34,808 nt of DNA from Candidatus Poribacteria bacterium (GCA_009839745.1 VXPE01000090.1:1-34808), one strand, 5' to 3'. Positions 7,512-15,472 are shown, counted from the first letter of the stretch. A program made the numbers and translations. The notes: generated by a model from the letters alone, not told the origin.

Positions 7512-8759
7512 TTGGAAGATCAGAATAACATCACTGCTAAAGCCATAAACAAATTCATAGAATGGGCGGCACAATTTAGCGATGGGCAATACCTGTTTCG
7601 TGGCGTTTCAACGGAAAGTTACAAAATAGAAGCATCTGCTTACCGCCGCCTGCCGGAAATTGACAGAAATAATCCGAGTCAATTACTCAAAATCAACAAG
7701 GATTTGATAGAAAAAGCGCGAAGCTTCGGACACGATCAGAGGAATGGACAGCAATTGTTCGATCTGGAACTCCTTGCCGAACTTCAGCACTTCGGGGCAG
7801 CCACTTGTCTGATAGACTTTACACGTAGTGCATTGGTCGCGCTCTGGTTTGCCTGCCAGCAAAGCACCAAAGGAGACACAAACGGTAAAGTCTTCGCTGT
7901 CCGCCACGATGATATGGTCCGGCTGAAAACGGTCAATCCTGAATTAATAAAAGAGGACATTGACTATTTTCTGAAACCGGACAAAAACGGTAGATACTTA
8001 CTATACCAATGGCAACCCAAACTTCAGAACAACCGTATTATCGCTCAACAATCTGTTTTTGTGTTCAGTGGTGCCCAAATTGAAGCTGAGGCTGAGTATA
8101 TCATCAAAAAAAGCAGTAAACAAGATATCTTAATATCTCTGGATAAAATATCAGGTATCACCGAAGCCAATATTTATCCTGATTTTGATGGGTTTGCTCG
8201 TCTGCATGCCCACGATGAACCGTACATTGAACCCGATCCCCAAGACTATTTACAGCGAGGTATTGAAGCTCACCAAAATGACAATCCGGATGATGCCATT
8301 GCATACTACACCGAAGTCATACGGTTAGATCCGACGGACATCTCTATTGTTTCCATAGCCTATTACAGTCGCGGCCTTGCTTACGGCGAAAAAGGCGAGG
8401 TTGACTCCGCTATTGAAAATTATAACGAAAGCATACAACTAAATCCAGATTTTGCCGATGCTTATAACTATCGTGGCATCGCTTACAAAAATAAAGGTAA
8501 GATTGACCGCGCTATTGAAGACTATGACCAAGCTATACAGCTCAAACCGGATAACGTTTCGTTTTATAACAATCGCGGCATAGCACTATTACACCTACAA
8601 GAGTGGGAAAAAGCCAAATCGGACTTGACAATTGCCAAGAACATGGGGGTAGATATTATTGCGTTATTTCAGAACTCATATTCAAGCGTTGCAGATTTTG
8701 AGCAAAGGTATAATGTCGAGATACCGGAAGACCTCGCCGCACTGCTAACACCTCCGTAG
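7512..8759 (+). CDS. FRG domain-TPR repeat protein (second copy)
   Basis: 415 residues from a TTG start; GGGAAG about 12 bases upstream is the only plausible ribosome-binding site. Residues 15-230 are an FRG domain: LFRG at 28-31, QHFGAATCLIDFT at 92-104, then a LVALWFACQ helix. Residues about 245-375 hold three or four TPR units (AYYSRGLAYGEKGEVDSAIENY). The last 55 residues (LHLQEWEKAKSDL to PEDLAALLTPP) closely follow the end of the FRG-TPR protein at 2593-4245, but the N-terminal 80-residue module of that protein is missing. The two are therefore diverged paralogues with a conserved TPR-plus-tail section. The function of FRG is unknown; a defence role is inferred from the surrounding TIR and Pycsar genes. 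Confidence 0.8.
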   Translation: MEDQNNITAKAINKFIEWAAQFSDGQYLFRGVSTESYKIEASAYRRLPEIDRNNPSQLLKINKDLIEKARSFGHDQRNGQQLFDLELLAELQHFGAATCLIDFTRSALVALWFACQQSTKGDTNGKVFAVRHDDMVRLKTVNPELIKEDIDYFLKPDKNGRYLLYQWQPKLQNNRIIAQQSVFVFSGAQIEAEAEYIIKKSSKQDILISLDKISGITEANIYPDFDGFARLHAHDEPYIEPDPQDYLQRGIEAHQNDNPDDAIAYYTEVIRLDPTDISIVSIAYYSRGLAYGEKGEVDSAIENYNESIQLNPDFADAYNYRGIAYKNKGKIDRAIEDYDQAIQLKPDNVSFYNNRGIALLHLQEWEKAKSDLTIAKNMGVDIIALFQNSYSSVADFEQRYNVEIPEDLAALLTPP

Positions 8760-9178
8760 GTATGATAGTGTAATGAAAAACGCCCATCTTAGTGGATTAT
8801 CTGATGTTACAGGTTTCAACCCGCGAAATCTGCGCCCTCCGTGTAATCCGCTATTCAGACAATTAACACCAATACCATCCAACCACCGCTTACTCCTCAT
8901 AAAACCTCGCTACTAAGACAATTCACCTTTCCCTTGATTTTCCCTCTTAAATTCTGGTATCCTGTTATAGGAACTTGTTGCGATGCAACGCCGCGCTGGC
9001 ATGCCTCAGAAAAGCGAGGTTTTTTAATCTATGATTCCTTGGACTGCTTTCCATTACATGGGTTCTAACCCAGTCACGGATTAACCAAGAACCCGCTCGT
9101 AATGAAATTATGCCTCAAATGGCATAATTTGTCTTAGCTTTACATTTGGAGAGCGGATCGAAGGCCATAGTTAAAAAA
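8760..9178. other. Gene-free boundary between defence island and metabolic genes
   Basis: No convincing gene in about 420 bases. It holds several short palindromes: GTTGC-GAT-GCAAC (8977-8989), CCTC/GAGG followed by six T (about 9004-9025, a weak terminator), TGGGTT-CT-AACCCA (9059-9072), and the 10-bp hairpin listed separately. A weak promoter-like pair, TTGATT (8934-8939) and TATCCT (8958-8963) with an 18-base spacer, points to the dehydrogenase gene. Base composition becomes more GC-rich beyond this point. Confidence 0.5.
9105..9130. promoter_or_regulatory. Perfect 10-bp inverted repeat upstream of the dehydrogenase
   Basis: AAATTATGCC (9105-9114) and GGCATAATTT (9121-9130) with a 6-base loop, 48 bases before the preferred ATG at 9179. 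The symmetry and position fit a repressor operator or a leader hairpin. It lacks the T-tract of a terminator on the plus strand. Confidence 0.5.
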
Positions 9179-10300
9179 ATGGAAACTTTTGACTGTGAAC
9201 TGAACCAACAGGTTATCTTCGGTAATAACACAATCGAGAGACTCGGTGAGTTGACCCACAAACGCGGGGGTAGCCGCGCCCTCGTTGTGACAGATGCCGG
9301 TATCGAAAAGGCAGGTATCCTCGCGAGAGCCGTCTCAGCACTGCAAAGCGAAAGGATCGCCGCTTACGTTTTTGCTGATACGACACCCAATCCGACGACA
9401 GAAGATGTTGACGCTGCGCTCGCAGTCGCCAAGACCAACGCGCCGATAGATCTCATCATCGGACTCGGCGGCGGCAGTTCAATGGATTGTGCGAAAGGCG
9501 TAAACTTCCTGCTCACAAACGGCGGAAAGATGGAGGACTACTGGGGCACAGATAAGGCAACACAACCGATGCTCCCCTCTATCGGTATTCCGACCACGAT
9601 CGGCACCGGCAGCGAGGCACAGTCCTATGCACTCATCGCACAGGCGGATACACACATCAAGATGGCGTGTGGCGATAAAAAAGCACGGTTCGGAACTGTA
9701 ATTTTGGATGCGACACTCACGGAAACCTTGCCCAGATCCGTGGCAGCAGTAACAGGTATAGATGCAATTGCCCATGCGATCGAAAGTTTCGTTTCCACTC
9801 GACACACCCTGATGTCTCAGATGTTCGCACAACACGCGTGGGAGTTGCTAAACACGCACTTTGCGGCATGTCTTGAACCTGAAAATGCTACAGCCCGAAG
9901 TAAGATGCTGTTCGGTGCTTATCTCGCGGGACTTGCGATTGAAAACTCGATGCTGGGTGCCGCACACGCCTGCGCCAACCCTCTGACGGCAAGATATGGG
10001 GTTACACACGGTGTTGCTGTCGCCTTGATGTTACCGCACGTCATCCGATTCAATAGCACCGTCGCAGGAGATGCCTATCGTGAACTGCATCCTGATGGAG
10101 ACTTAGCGGACAGAATTACAACGCTGAAACAGATGGGAAATTTGCCGGGTAGGCTCCGGGATTATCCCGTTCAACACACCATAGGAACAGCAGACATACC
10201 AACATTGGCAGAGGAAGCGGCAACACAGTGGACAGCACAGTTCAACCCGCGTTCTTTGAATATTAGAGATTTTATGAGACTTTATGAACAGATTTATTAA
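9179..10300 (+). CDS. Iron-containing (group III) alcohol dehydrogenase
   Basis: 373 residues from ATG 9179. An in-frame TTG at 9146 would add 11 residues, but METFDCELNQQVIFGNNTIERLGEL is a normal family start and the metal ligands then fall at D195, H199, H263 and H277, almost exactly the numbering of E. coli FucO. The NAD-binding loop GGGSSMDCAKG and the metal motifs TGIDAIAHAIES and GAAHACANPLTARYGVTHG are all present. The enzyme interconverts an alcohol and an aldehyde or ketone using NAD(P) in the cytoplasm. The substrate cannot be told. Its end overlaps the next gene's start by 17 bases, indicating an operon with the beta-propeller gene. Confidence 0.88.
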   Translation: METFDCELNQQVIFGNNTIERLGELTHKRGGSRALVVTDAGIEKAGILARAVSALQSERIAAYVFADTTPNPTTEDVDAALAVAKTNAPIDLIIGLGGGSSMDCAKGVNFLLTNGGKMEDYWGTDKATQPMLPSIGIPTTIGTGSEAQSYALIAQADTHIKMACGDKKARFGTVILDATLTETLPRSVAAVTGIDAIAHAIESFVSTRHTLMSQMFAQHAWELLNTHFAACLEPENATARSKMLFGAYLAGLAIENSMLGAAHACANPLTARYGVTHGVAVALMLPHVIRFNSTVAGDAYRELHPDGDLADRITTLKQMGNLPGRLRDYPVQHTIGTADIPTLAEEAATQWTAQFNPRSLNIRDFMRLYEQIY

Positions 10301-11486
10301 GACCCAAATGGATAATCGGAATCGGACATATCTTAAAAAGTCAAAAGCGACGGCACAACGGCGTGTGCCTGCTATCCTGCTAATTTTCCTATTGCTCTTC
10401 ACGTCACACGTATCTTTCGGCGATTGGGCAAGTTTCCGTGGGAATCCACAACTCACCGGTCTCGCCGATTCCCAACTTCCCGAAAATCCGCAATTGCTCT
10501 GGACTTTCCAAGCGGGAGATATGATTGAATCCACCGCCGCAGTCGTCGATGGCATCGTCTACGTTGGGGCATTAAACGGAACTCTCTACGCAATCGACGC
10601 ACAAACCGGCGAACAGAAGTGGACGCATCAGGTAGAGGGAGCCATCAAAGCCTCGCCCTCTGTTCACAATGATGTCGTCTATTTCGGGGATGGGGATGGA
10701 GTTTTTCATGCAGTGGACATCAACACCCAAGAGACGCAATGGCAGTTCACGACGGAAGGCGAAATCATATCATCGGCAAATGTTGTTGGTGACCGTGTGC
10801 TGTTCGGATCGTATGACGGATTCCTCTACTGTTTGAACCGAGGGAGCGGAGAACTGGTCTGGAAATTAGAGACGGAAGGCTACGTCCACGGCACGCCTGG
10901 GATCTGGACGCAAGTCTCAAGCGGTTCTGATAAGGCAGACAACTTTGCAATTGTTACCGGATGCGACAGTTATCTCCGCGTTATCAATATTAACGACGGC
11001 ACGCAGACACAACAGATAGATCTCGGGGCGTATGTCGGGGCGAGTCCTGCGATTTCACAAGACCGCGTCTATTGTGGCACGTATGGCACTGAAATATTGG
11101 GGGTTGCGTTAGATACTGGGGAGATTGCTTGGCGATATCGGCATCCAAAACGCAGATTTCCATTCTTCGCTTCCGCCGCTCTCACGGAAGACAGCGTTAT
11201 CATCGGAGGACGCGATAAGATGGTGCATGCGCTCTCACAGGCGACGGGTGAGTCGCTATGGACGTATACCGCTAAATCCCGTATTGAGTCTTCTGCCGTC
11301 ATCGTCGGGAGGCGCGCCTTTGTGGGGACAACCCGTGGGGTGTTTATCGCTTTAGATATTACGACGGGTGAATCGGTATGGGAATTCGCAACGGGTTCCT
11401 CTATCGTCGCCTCACCCAGTGTCTCCGAGGGTAGAATCTACATCGGGACTGAGGACGGGATCCTCTACTGCTTTGGGTCAACGTAG
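10284..11486 (+). CDS. Exported PQQ-like beta-propeller repeat protein
   Basis: 400 residues starting inside the end of the dehydrogenase gene; an in-frame ATG at 10308 is an alternative. Residues about 26-46 form a signal peptide (basic RR, then VPAILLIFLLLFTSHVSFG), so the protein is exported. The rest consists of seven or eight blades of the PQQ-enzyme/BamB type, each with a pattern like DGTLYAIDAQTGEQKW. There is no catalytic quinoprotein motif that I recognise, so it is more likely a binding or scaffold propeller than an active dehydrogenase. Coupling to the dehydrogenase is by gene overlap only; a cytoplasmic NAD enzyme and an exported propeller need not act together. Confidence 0.8.
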   Translation: MNRFIKTQMDNRNRTYLKKSKATAQRRVPAILLIFLLLFTSHVSFGDWASFRGNPQLTGLADSQLPENPQLLWTFQAGDMIESTAAVVDGIVYVGALNGTLYAIDAQTGEQKWTHQVEGAIKASPSVHNDVVYFGDGDGVFHAVDINTQETQWQFTTEGEIISSANVVGDRVLFGSYDGFLYCLNRGSGELVWKLETEGYVHGTPGIWTQVSSGSDKADNFAIVTGCDSYLRVININDGTQTQQIDLGAYVGASPAISQDRVYCGTYGTEILGVALDTGEIAWRYRHPKRRFPFFASAALTEDSVIIGGRDKMVHALSQATGESLWTYTAKSRIESSAVIVGRRAFVGTTRGVFIALDITTGESVWEFATGSSIVASPSVSEGRIYIGTEDGILYCFGST

Positions 11487-11644
11487 ATTGGCACGGTTTG
11501 CCGTTTCGTGTTATAATATTGCGAACTTATTCAATCGTGAGTTTGACTAAAAACCAGAAGAAACGGACATAATATATCTATTATACGCCCACTCAGCAAA
11601 ATCGTGAAGAGGTCGATGCCATTTAAGATTAAGGAGCACCCATA

Positions 11645-12985
11645 ATGCCTGAAACAAAACCGGAACCTGCGACAGCAGGCATAGACTCAAAAGATACAAC
11701 CGTAGGGAGCGTCTTCGTCTCCAACTACCCGCCGTATTCCGTATGGGGCGAGTCCGATGTGCCAGAAGTGGAACGCGCCCTCAGTGAACACCCGCGTCCA
11801 GAGGCCACGCTGGGGCTTTACCTTCATATCCCGTTCTGTCGCAAGCGGTGCAAATTCTGCTATTTCCGTGTTTATACCGATAAAAACAGCGCAGAAATCG
11901 ACACGTATCTGAACGCTCTCGCGAAAGAGGTGGAACTTTACAGCGCACAACCCGCAATTGCTGACAGACCGCTGAAATTCGTCTATTTCGGTGGCGGGAC
12001 CCCTTCCTATATCAGCGTCAAACACCTGACGGCTCTCGTTGATCGGGTAAAACGGGTAATGCCGTGGGATGCCGCTGAAGAGGTCGCTTTTGAATGTGAA
12101 CCCGGCACCTTGACAGAAAAGAAAGTAGAGGCGATCAAAGGGATCGGTGTAACCCGATTGAGCCTCGGCGTTGAGAATCTGAACGACGAGATCCTCGCTG
12201 AAAACGGTAGGGCACATCTTACCAAAGAGGTGTATCGCATCGTCCCCTGGATAAAGCGTTTGGCGTTCGATCAGGTCAACATTGATCTCATCTCAGGTAT
12301 GATAGGTGAAACGTGGGAGAGTTGGCGAGAAACCGTCAAAAAGACTATTGAACTTGACCCCGATAGTGTTACCGTCTATCAGCTGGAATTGCCGTTCAAC
12401 ACCGTTTACTCTAAAGACATCCTCGGCGGCGATACACTCCCGGTCGCAGACTGGAAACTGAAACGCGAATGGCATCAATACGCCTTTGAACAGTTTGAGC
12501 ACGCCGGTTACAAACAATCCAGCGCGTATACAGTGCTAAAAAGAGATAAACACTGCCAGTTTGTCTATCGCGATGCCGTGTGGCAGGGGAGCGATATGAT
12601 AGGCACAGGTGTAGCGTCCTTCTCGCACCTCAGCGGGATTCATTTCCAAAATGCACCTTCATGGAGCGACTACCTCAGTCACCTTGAAGAGGATAGAATT
12701 CCGGTCTACCGAGCACTGAAACCCACAGAATCGGAACGGTTGACGCGGGAGATGATCCTGCAACTCAAACTCGGCAAGATCAGACCTTCCTATTTCAAAG
12801 CGAAATTCGACGCGGACATCCTCGATACTTTTGCTGAACCCTTCGCGAAACTGCAAAACGACGGCATGTTACGTGTCAACGCCGCATCGGACGAAATTCA
12901 ACTGACGCAACGCGGATTGCTCCAAGTGGATAGCCTGCTTCCGGCGTTCTATGCCCCCGAATACCAGAACACGCGATATACGTAA
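11645..12985 (+). CDS. HemW/HemN-like radical SAM protein
   Basis: 446 residues, AAGGAG shortly before the ATG. The radical SAM iron-sulfur motif is C65, C69 and C72 in HIPFCRKRCKFC, and the SAM-binding GGGTPS lies at 116-121 (VYFGGGTPS), both in the arrangement of the coproporphyrinogen III oxidase-like family. The central TRLSLGVENLNDEIL and QVNIDLISGMIGET segments and the C-terminal helical domain also fit. True HemN and HemW usually have an aspartate after the third cysteine (CDF), whereas this protein has CYF, and it begins with about 50 extra residues. It may therefore be a heme chaperone, a heme-ring enzyme or a specialised relative. The next gene, a PaaK-like ligase, starts 3 bases after its stop, so the two probably work in one pathway. 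Confidence 0.8.
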   Translation: MPETKPEPATAGIDSKDTTVGSVFVSNYPPYSVWGESDVPEVERALSEHPRPEATLGLYLHIPFCRKRCKFCYFRVYTDKNSAEIDTYLNALAKEVELYSAQPAIADRPLKFVYFGGGTPSYISVKHLTALVDRVKRVMPWDAAEEVAFECEPGTLTEKKVEAIKGIGVTRLSLGVENLNDEILAENGRAHLTKEVYRIVPWIKRLAFDQVNIDLISGMIGETWESWRETVKKTIELDPDSVTVYQLELPFNTVYSKDILGGDTLPVADWKLKREWHQYAFEQFEHAGYKQSSAYTVLKRDKHCQFVYRDAVWQGSDMIGTGVASFSHLSGIHFQNAPSWSDYLSHLEEDRIPVYRALKPTESERLTREMILQLKLGKIRPSYFKAKFDADILDTFAEPFAKLQNDGMLRVNAASDEIQLTQRGLLQVDSLLPAFYAPEYQNTRYT

Positions 12986-12988
12986 TAT

Positions 12989-14236
12989 ATGGATACAAAA
13001 ACGCAACTACACCGCCTCCGTGAGATGCTTGCTCCGGTGTTAGAAACAAACGCTTTCTACAAACAAAAACTCACCGAAGCTGGGATCACGCATCCAAACG
13101 ATGTCCAATCTTTCACAGACTACCGGCAACTCCCATTTACCACCAAGGAAGAGCTCAGCACCGATCAAGTATCGCATCCCCCTTACGGCACGAATCTCAC
13201 CTTTCCGTTGGAGCGATATACCTGTCTCCATCGCACCTCAGGCACAACGGGTTCACCCCTGCGCTGGTTAGATACAGCAGAATCGTGGGATTGGTGGGGA
13301 AAATGTTGGGGCGAAATCTATCGCGCTGCTGGCGTAACCGCAGCTGACCGACTCATGATCGCCTTTTCGTTCGGTCCCTTTATCGGTTTCTGGAGTGCAT
13401 ATCACGGTGCGCAGCAGTTGGGCGCGCTCACGATTCCAAATGGGGGTATGACCTCCGATCAGCGGATACGTGCGATTCTCAGCAACGATGTGACAGTCCT
13501 AATTGCTACACCGACGTATGCATTGCGGCTCGCTGAAGTCGCAGAACAGGATGGTATTAATCTATCTGAAGAATCCTCAATTCGGGTGACACTCCATGCG
13601 GGTGAACCGGGGGCGAGTCTACCTGCTACGAAACATCGGATTGAGAGCCGTTGGGGGGCGCGTGCCTACGATCATGCCGGGGCAACGGAAGTCGGTGCCT
13701 GGGGTGTTATGTGCGAACCGCAAGCGGGTGTCCATCTCAACGAAGATGAATTTATCTGTGAAGTCCTCGATCCAGAAACGGGAAACGCCGCAGATGAAGG
13801 CGAGTTAGTCATCACGAATTTAGGACGCGTTGGTATGCCCGTCATCCGTTATCGGACGGGAGACTACGTTAAGCTTAAACCAGCACTGTGCGAATGCGGT
13901 CGGGCGAGTCGTGTTCTTGACGGCGGTGTTATCGGACGATTAGACAAAGCCGTTATCATTCGCGGTCTGAACGTGTATCCTGCTACACTCGAAAACATTG
14001 TTCTCAAGTTTTCGGATGTCCGTGAGTTCGCGGGACGTGTCTATGGAACAGGAACACTCGACGAACTCGAAATCCAGATAGAATCTACACATCCAAATCC
14101 TGCTGAAACCGCTACTGCCGTCGCCGCTGCGATCCGAGACGAGTTAGGTTTGCGCGCTGTCGTGAAATCAGTCCCACTCGGAACGCTACCGAGATACGAG
14201 CTTAAATCAAACCGATTCACCGATGAACGGCTATAG
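12989..14236 (+). CDS. PaaK-like adenylate-forming ligase (phenylacetate-CoA ligase family)
   Basis: 415 residues, starting 3 bases after the radical SAM gene. The AMP-forming motifs are complete: SGTTGSP at 84-90, YDHAGATE at 227-234, YRTGDYVKL, then GRLDKAVIIRGLNVYPATLENI, and the C-terminal catalytic lysine K406 in LPRYELKSNRF. A CECGR segment matches the structural cysteines of PaaK-type ligases. Such enzymes activate an aromatic or other carboxylic acid with ATP and pass it to CoA or a carrier protein. The acid is not predictable. No other phenylacetate catabolism genes are nearby, so ordinary phenylacetate breakdown is unlikely; a biosynthetic role together with the radical SAM partner is an inference. 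Confidence 0.85.
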   Translation: MDTKTQLHRLREMLAPVLETNAFYKQKLTEAGITHPNDVQSFTDYRQLPFTTKEELSTDQVSHPPYGTNLTFPLERYTCLHRTSGTTGSPLRWLDTAESWDWWGKCWGEIYRAAGVTAADRLMIAFSFGPFIGFWSAYHGAQQLGALTIPNGGMTSDQRIRAILSNDVTVLIATPTYALRLAEVAEQDGINLSEESSIRVTLHAGEPGASLPATKHRIESRWGARAYDHAGATEVGAWGVMCEPQAGVHLNEDEFICEVLDPETGNAADEGELVITNLGRVGMPVIRYRTGDYVKLKPALCECGRASRVLDGGVIGRLDKAVIIRGLNVYPATLENIVLKFSDVREFAGRVYGTGTLDELEIQIESTHPNPAETATAVAAAIRDELGLRAVVKSVPLGTLPRYELKSNRFTDERL

Positions 14237-14243
14237 AACACGC

Positions 14244-14330
14244 CGTCAACTATGTGTTGACGCGCCCTGCAATCTTAGGTTATAATTGTTGCAGGAAAAT
14301 TCTCTTGGTAGATACGCGATGCAATCGCGT
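14244..14330. repeat. Two hairpins between the ligase gene and the small protein
   Basis: CGTCAAC (14244-14250) pairs with GTTGACG (14256-14262), loop TATGT, 8 bases after the ligase stop; ACGCGAT (14314-14320) pairs with ATCGCGT (14324-14330), loop GCA. Neither has a strong T-tract. The first could end the ligase transcript; the second resembles a dispersed palindromic repeat. Confidence 0.45.
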
Positions 14331-14382
14331 CTTGCCTCTTTCAGCAGAAATAATTTGATTGCTAAATGTGAGGAGAACGACG

Positions 14383-14652
14383 ATGGTATATCCTGATAAC
14401 ACTTCTGAAGCCATTGCTGCTCGCGGCGAAGCACTTTATCAGCAAAACATACGTGACAAAGTTGAAACTACGCACAAAGGAAAGTTCTTGGCAATTGACA
14501 TCAAAACAGGTGACTATTCGATTGCTGACGAAGATTTGGCAGCCACAGACAGTCTTCTTGCCAAATGCCCCGATGCAACTGTTTACGGCTTACGAATCGG
14601 ATTTCCGGCTGCTTACCGGATCGGATTTAAGATTTCAGCACCAACGCAATGA
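14383..14652 (+). CDS. Small conserved protein coupled to an aspartic protease
   Basis: 89 residues from ATG 14383, with GAGGAG (about 14370-14375) at good spacing; an upstream TTG at 14359 has no ribosome-binding site. The protein has no signal peptide or membrane segment. It contains KGKFLAIDIKTGDYSIADED followed by a ...VYGLRIGFPAAYRIGFK end, features I remember from small uncharacterised proteins found beside retropepsin-like proteases in cyanobacteria and other bacteria. Its stop overlaps the start of the protease gene (ATGA), so the two are translated together. It could be a substrate, inhibitor or partner of the protease. A toxin-antitoxin-like role has no direct support. Confidence 0.7.
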   Translation: MVYPDNTSEAIAARGEALYQQNIRDKVETTHKGKFLAIDIKTGDYSIADEDLAATDSLLAKCPDATVYGLRIGFPAAYRIGFKISAPTQ

Positions 14653-15017
14653 TTGTCGGAAGAATTACAAATAATCAAGAAGCCATTATTGAATTGGAAA
14701 TTGTTGGCTTAAATCGGCGAGAGAAGATTGAAGTCGTCATTGATACAGGCTTTGATGGTTCCTTGACTCTGCCAGGTGATTTAATTAACCGTCTTGGTTT
14801 CCGACGAGCAGGTCGCCGATACGCAATTCTTGGCGATGGGAATACAGTAGCCCTTGAACTATATCGTGCGAAAGTGTTATGGCATGGCAAAGAACGCGAA
14901 GTTCCTGTTCTACGAACGGACGGTGGTCCCTTGGTCGGGATGGCATTGCTTGAGGGAAATCGTGTAATTTTAGACGTTGTGACAGATGGCGATGTCATGA
15001 TTGAGGTTTTGTCCTAA
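14649..15017 (+). CDS. Retropepsin-like clan AA aspartic protease
   Basis: 122 residues, starting in a 4-base overlap with the small protein gene. The active-site signature VIDTGFDGSLTLP sits near residue 31 and matches the D-T/S-G loop of retroviral-type aspartic proteases, which act as dimers of one-domain subunits. A LELYRAKVLWHGKEREVPVL segment and the second glycine-rich turn (GPLVGMALLEGNRVILD) complete the small beta-barrel fold. There is no signal peptide, so it is cytoplasmic. The target is unknown; the coupled small protein is the first candidate. The gene is followed by about 600 bases of repeats. Confidence 0.78.
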   Translation: MIVGRITNNQEAIIELEIVGLNRREKIEVVIDTGFDGSLTLPGDLINRLGFRRAGRRYAILGDGNTVALELYRAKVLWHGKEREVPVLRTDGGPLVGMALLEGNRVILDVVTDGDVMIEVLS

Positions 15018-15111
15018 TAGGAGGCAACCTAAAATGGCAGATTATGAACTTAACGGCTTGTGCTAATTAACGCATTGTTTTTGTTATTTTCACAGATATT
15101 GATATTATCCC

Positions 15112-15472
15112 ATAAACATACCGTCCCTACGGGACTCAAAACGGATGTTAATGCCGCATTTCTATAAACATATTGAAGAAATACCCAAGCAAATAAACCC
15201 TACGGGACTCAAATCATATCCATATATGAGAATTACGGACAAACCGTTATACGTATGTAAATCAATATAGGACTTACGCATATTGCTCTTTTGTAGCATA
15301 AACTTTTAGTGTGGGTTTCCACCTGAACACTGTGTTTTCCGAAAAATCTCATCTCACAGAACAGACGACAGTCAAAAGTGCGTAAGTCCTGAAATAAACA
15401 TATCGTCCCTACGGGACTGAAAGGGGGTGTATGCCGTTTTTCTATAAACATATCGTCCCTACGGGACTCAAG
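15112..15472. repeat. Palindromic repeat cluster (CGTCCCTACGGGACTCAA)
   Basis: Full units lie at about 15112-15140, 15392-15421 and 15442-15472, sharing ATAAACATATCGTCCC and TACGGGACTCAA with one or two changes. A part-copy at 15190-15213 keeps CCCTACGGGACTCAAA, and another at about 15161-15173 keeps only TCTATAAACATAT. The last two full units are 50 bases apart. GTCCC and GGGAC can form a 5-bp stem with a 3-base loop. Confidence 0.7.
15269..15390. mobile_element. MITE-like element with 12-bp terminal inverted repeats
   Basis: AGGACTTACGCA at 15269-15280 is exactly inverted at 15379-15390 (TGCGTAAGTCCT), bounding 122 bases without coding capacity. I see no clear target-site duplication. The same end sequence (AGGACTTACGC) also occurs alone at 2524-2534. 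Internally it shares GCTCTTTTGTAGCATA (15285-15300) with the element at 28346-28472, which has GCTCTTTGTAGCATA. Confidence 0.6.

Noticed and set aside
9146-9178. TTG start for the alcohol dehydrogenase
   Set aside because: No ribosome-binding site, and the metal ligands match FucO numbering when ATG 9179 is used.
11645-12985. Firm hemW assignment
   Set aside because: The CxxxCxxC motif fits, but the CYF variant and the ligase partner leave the function open, so no gene symbol is given.
14383-15017. Classical toxin-antitoxin pair
   Set aside because: Gene order and overlap fit, but neither protein matches a known toxin or antitoxin family.
15112-15472. CRISPR array
   Set aside because: Only three full units with uneven spacing and partly similar intervening sequence; no cas genes are nearby, and the repeat is a palindrome with decayed copies.
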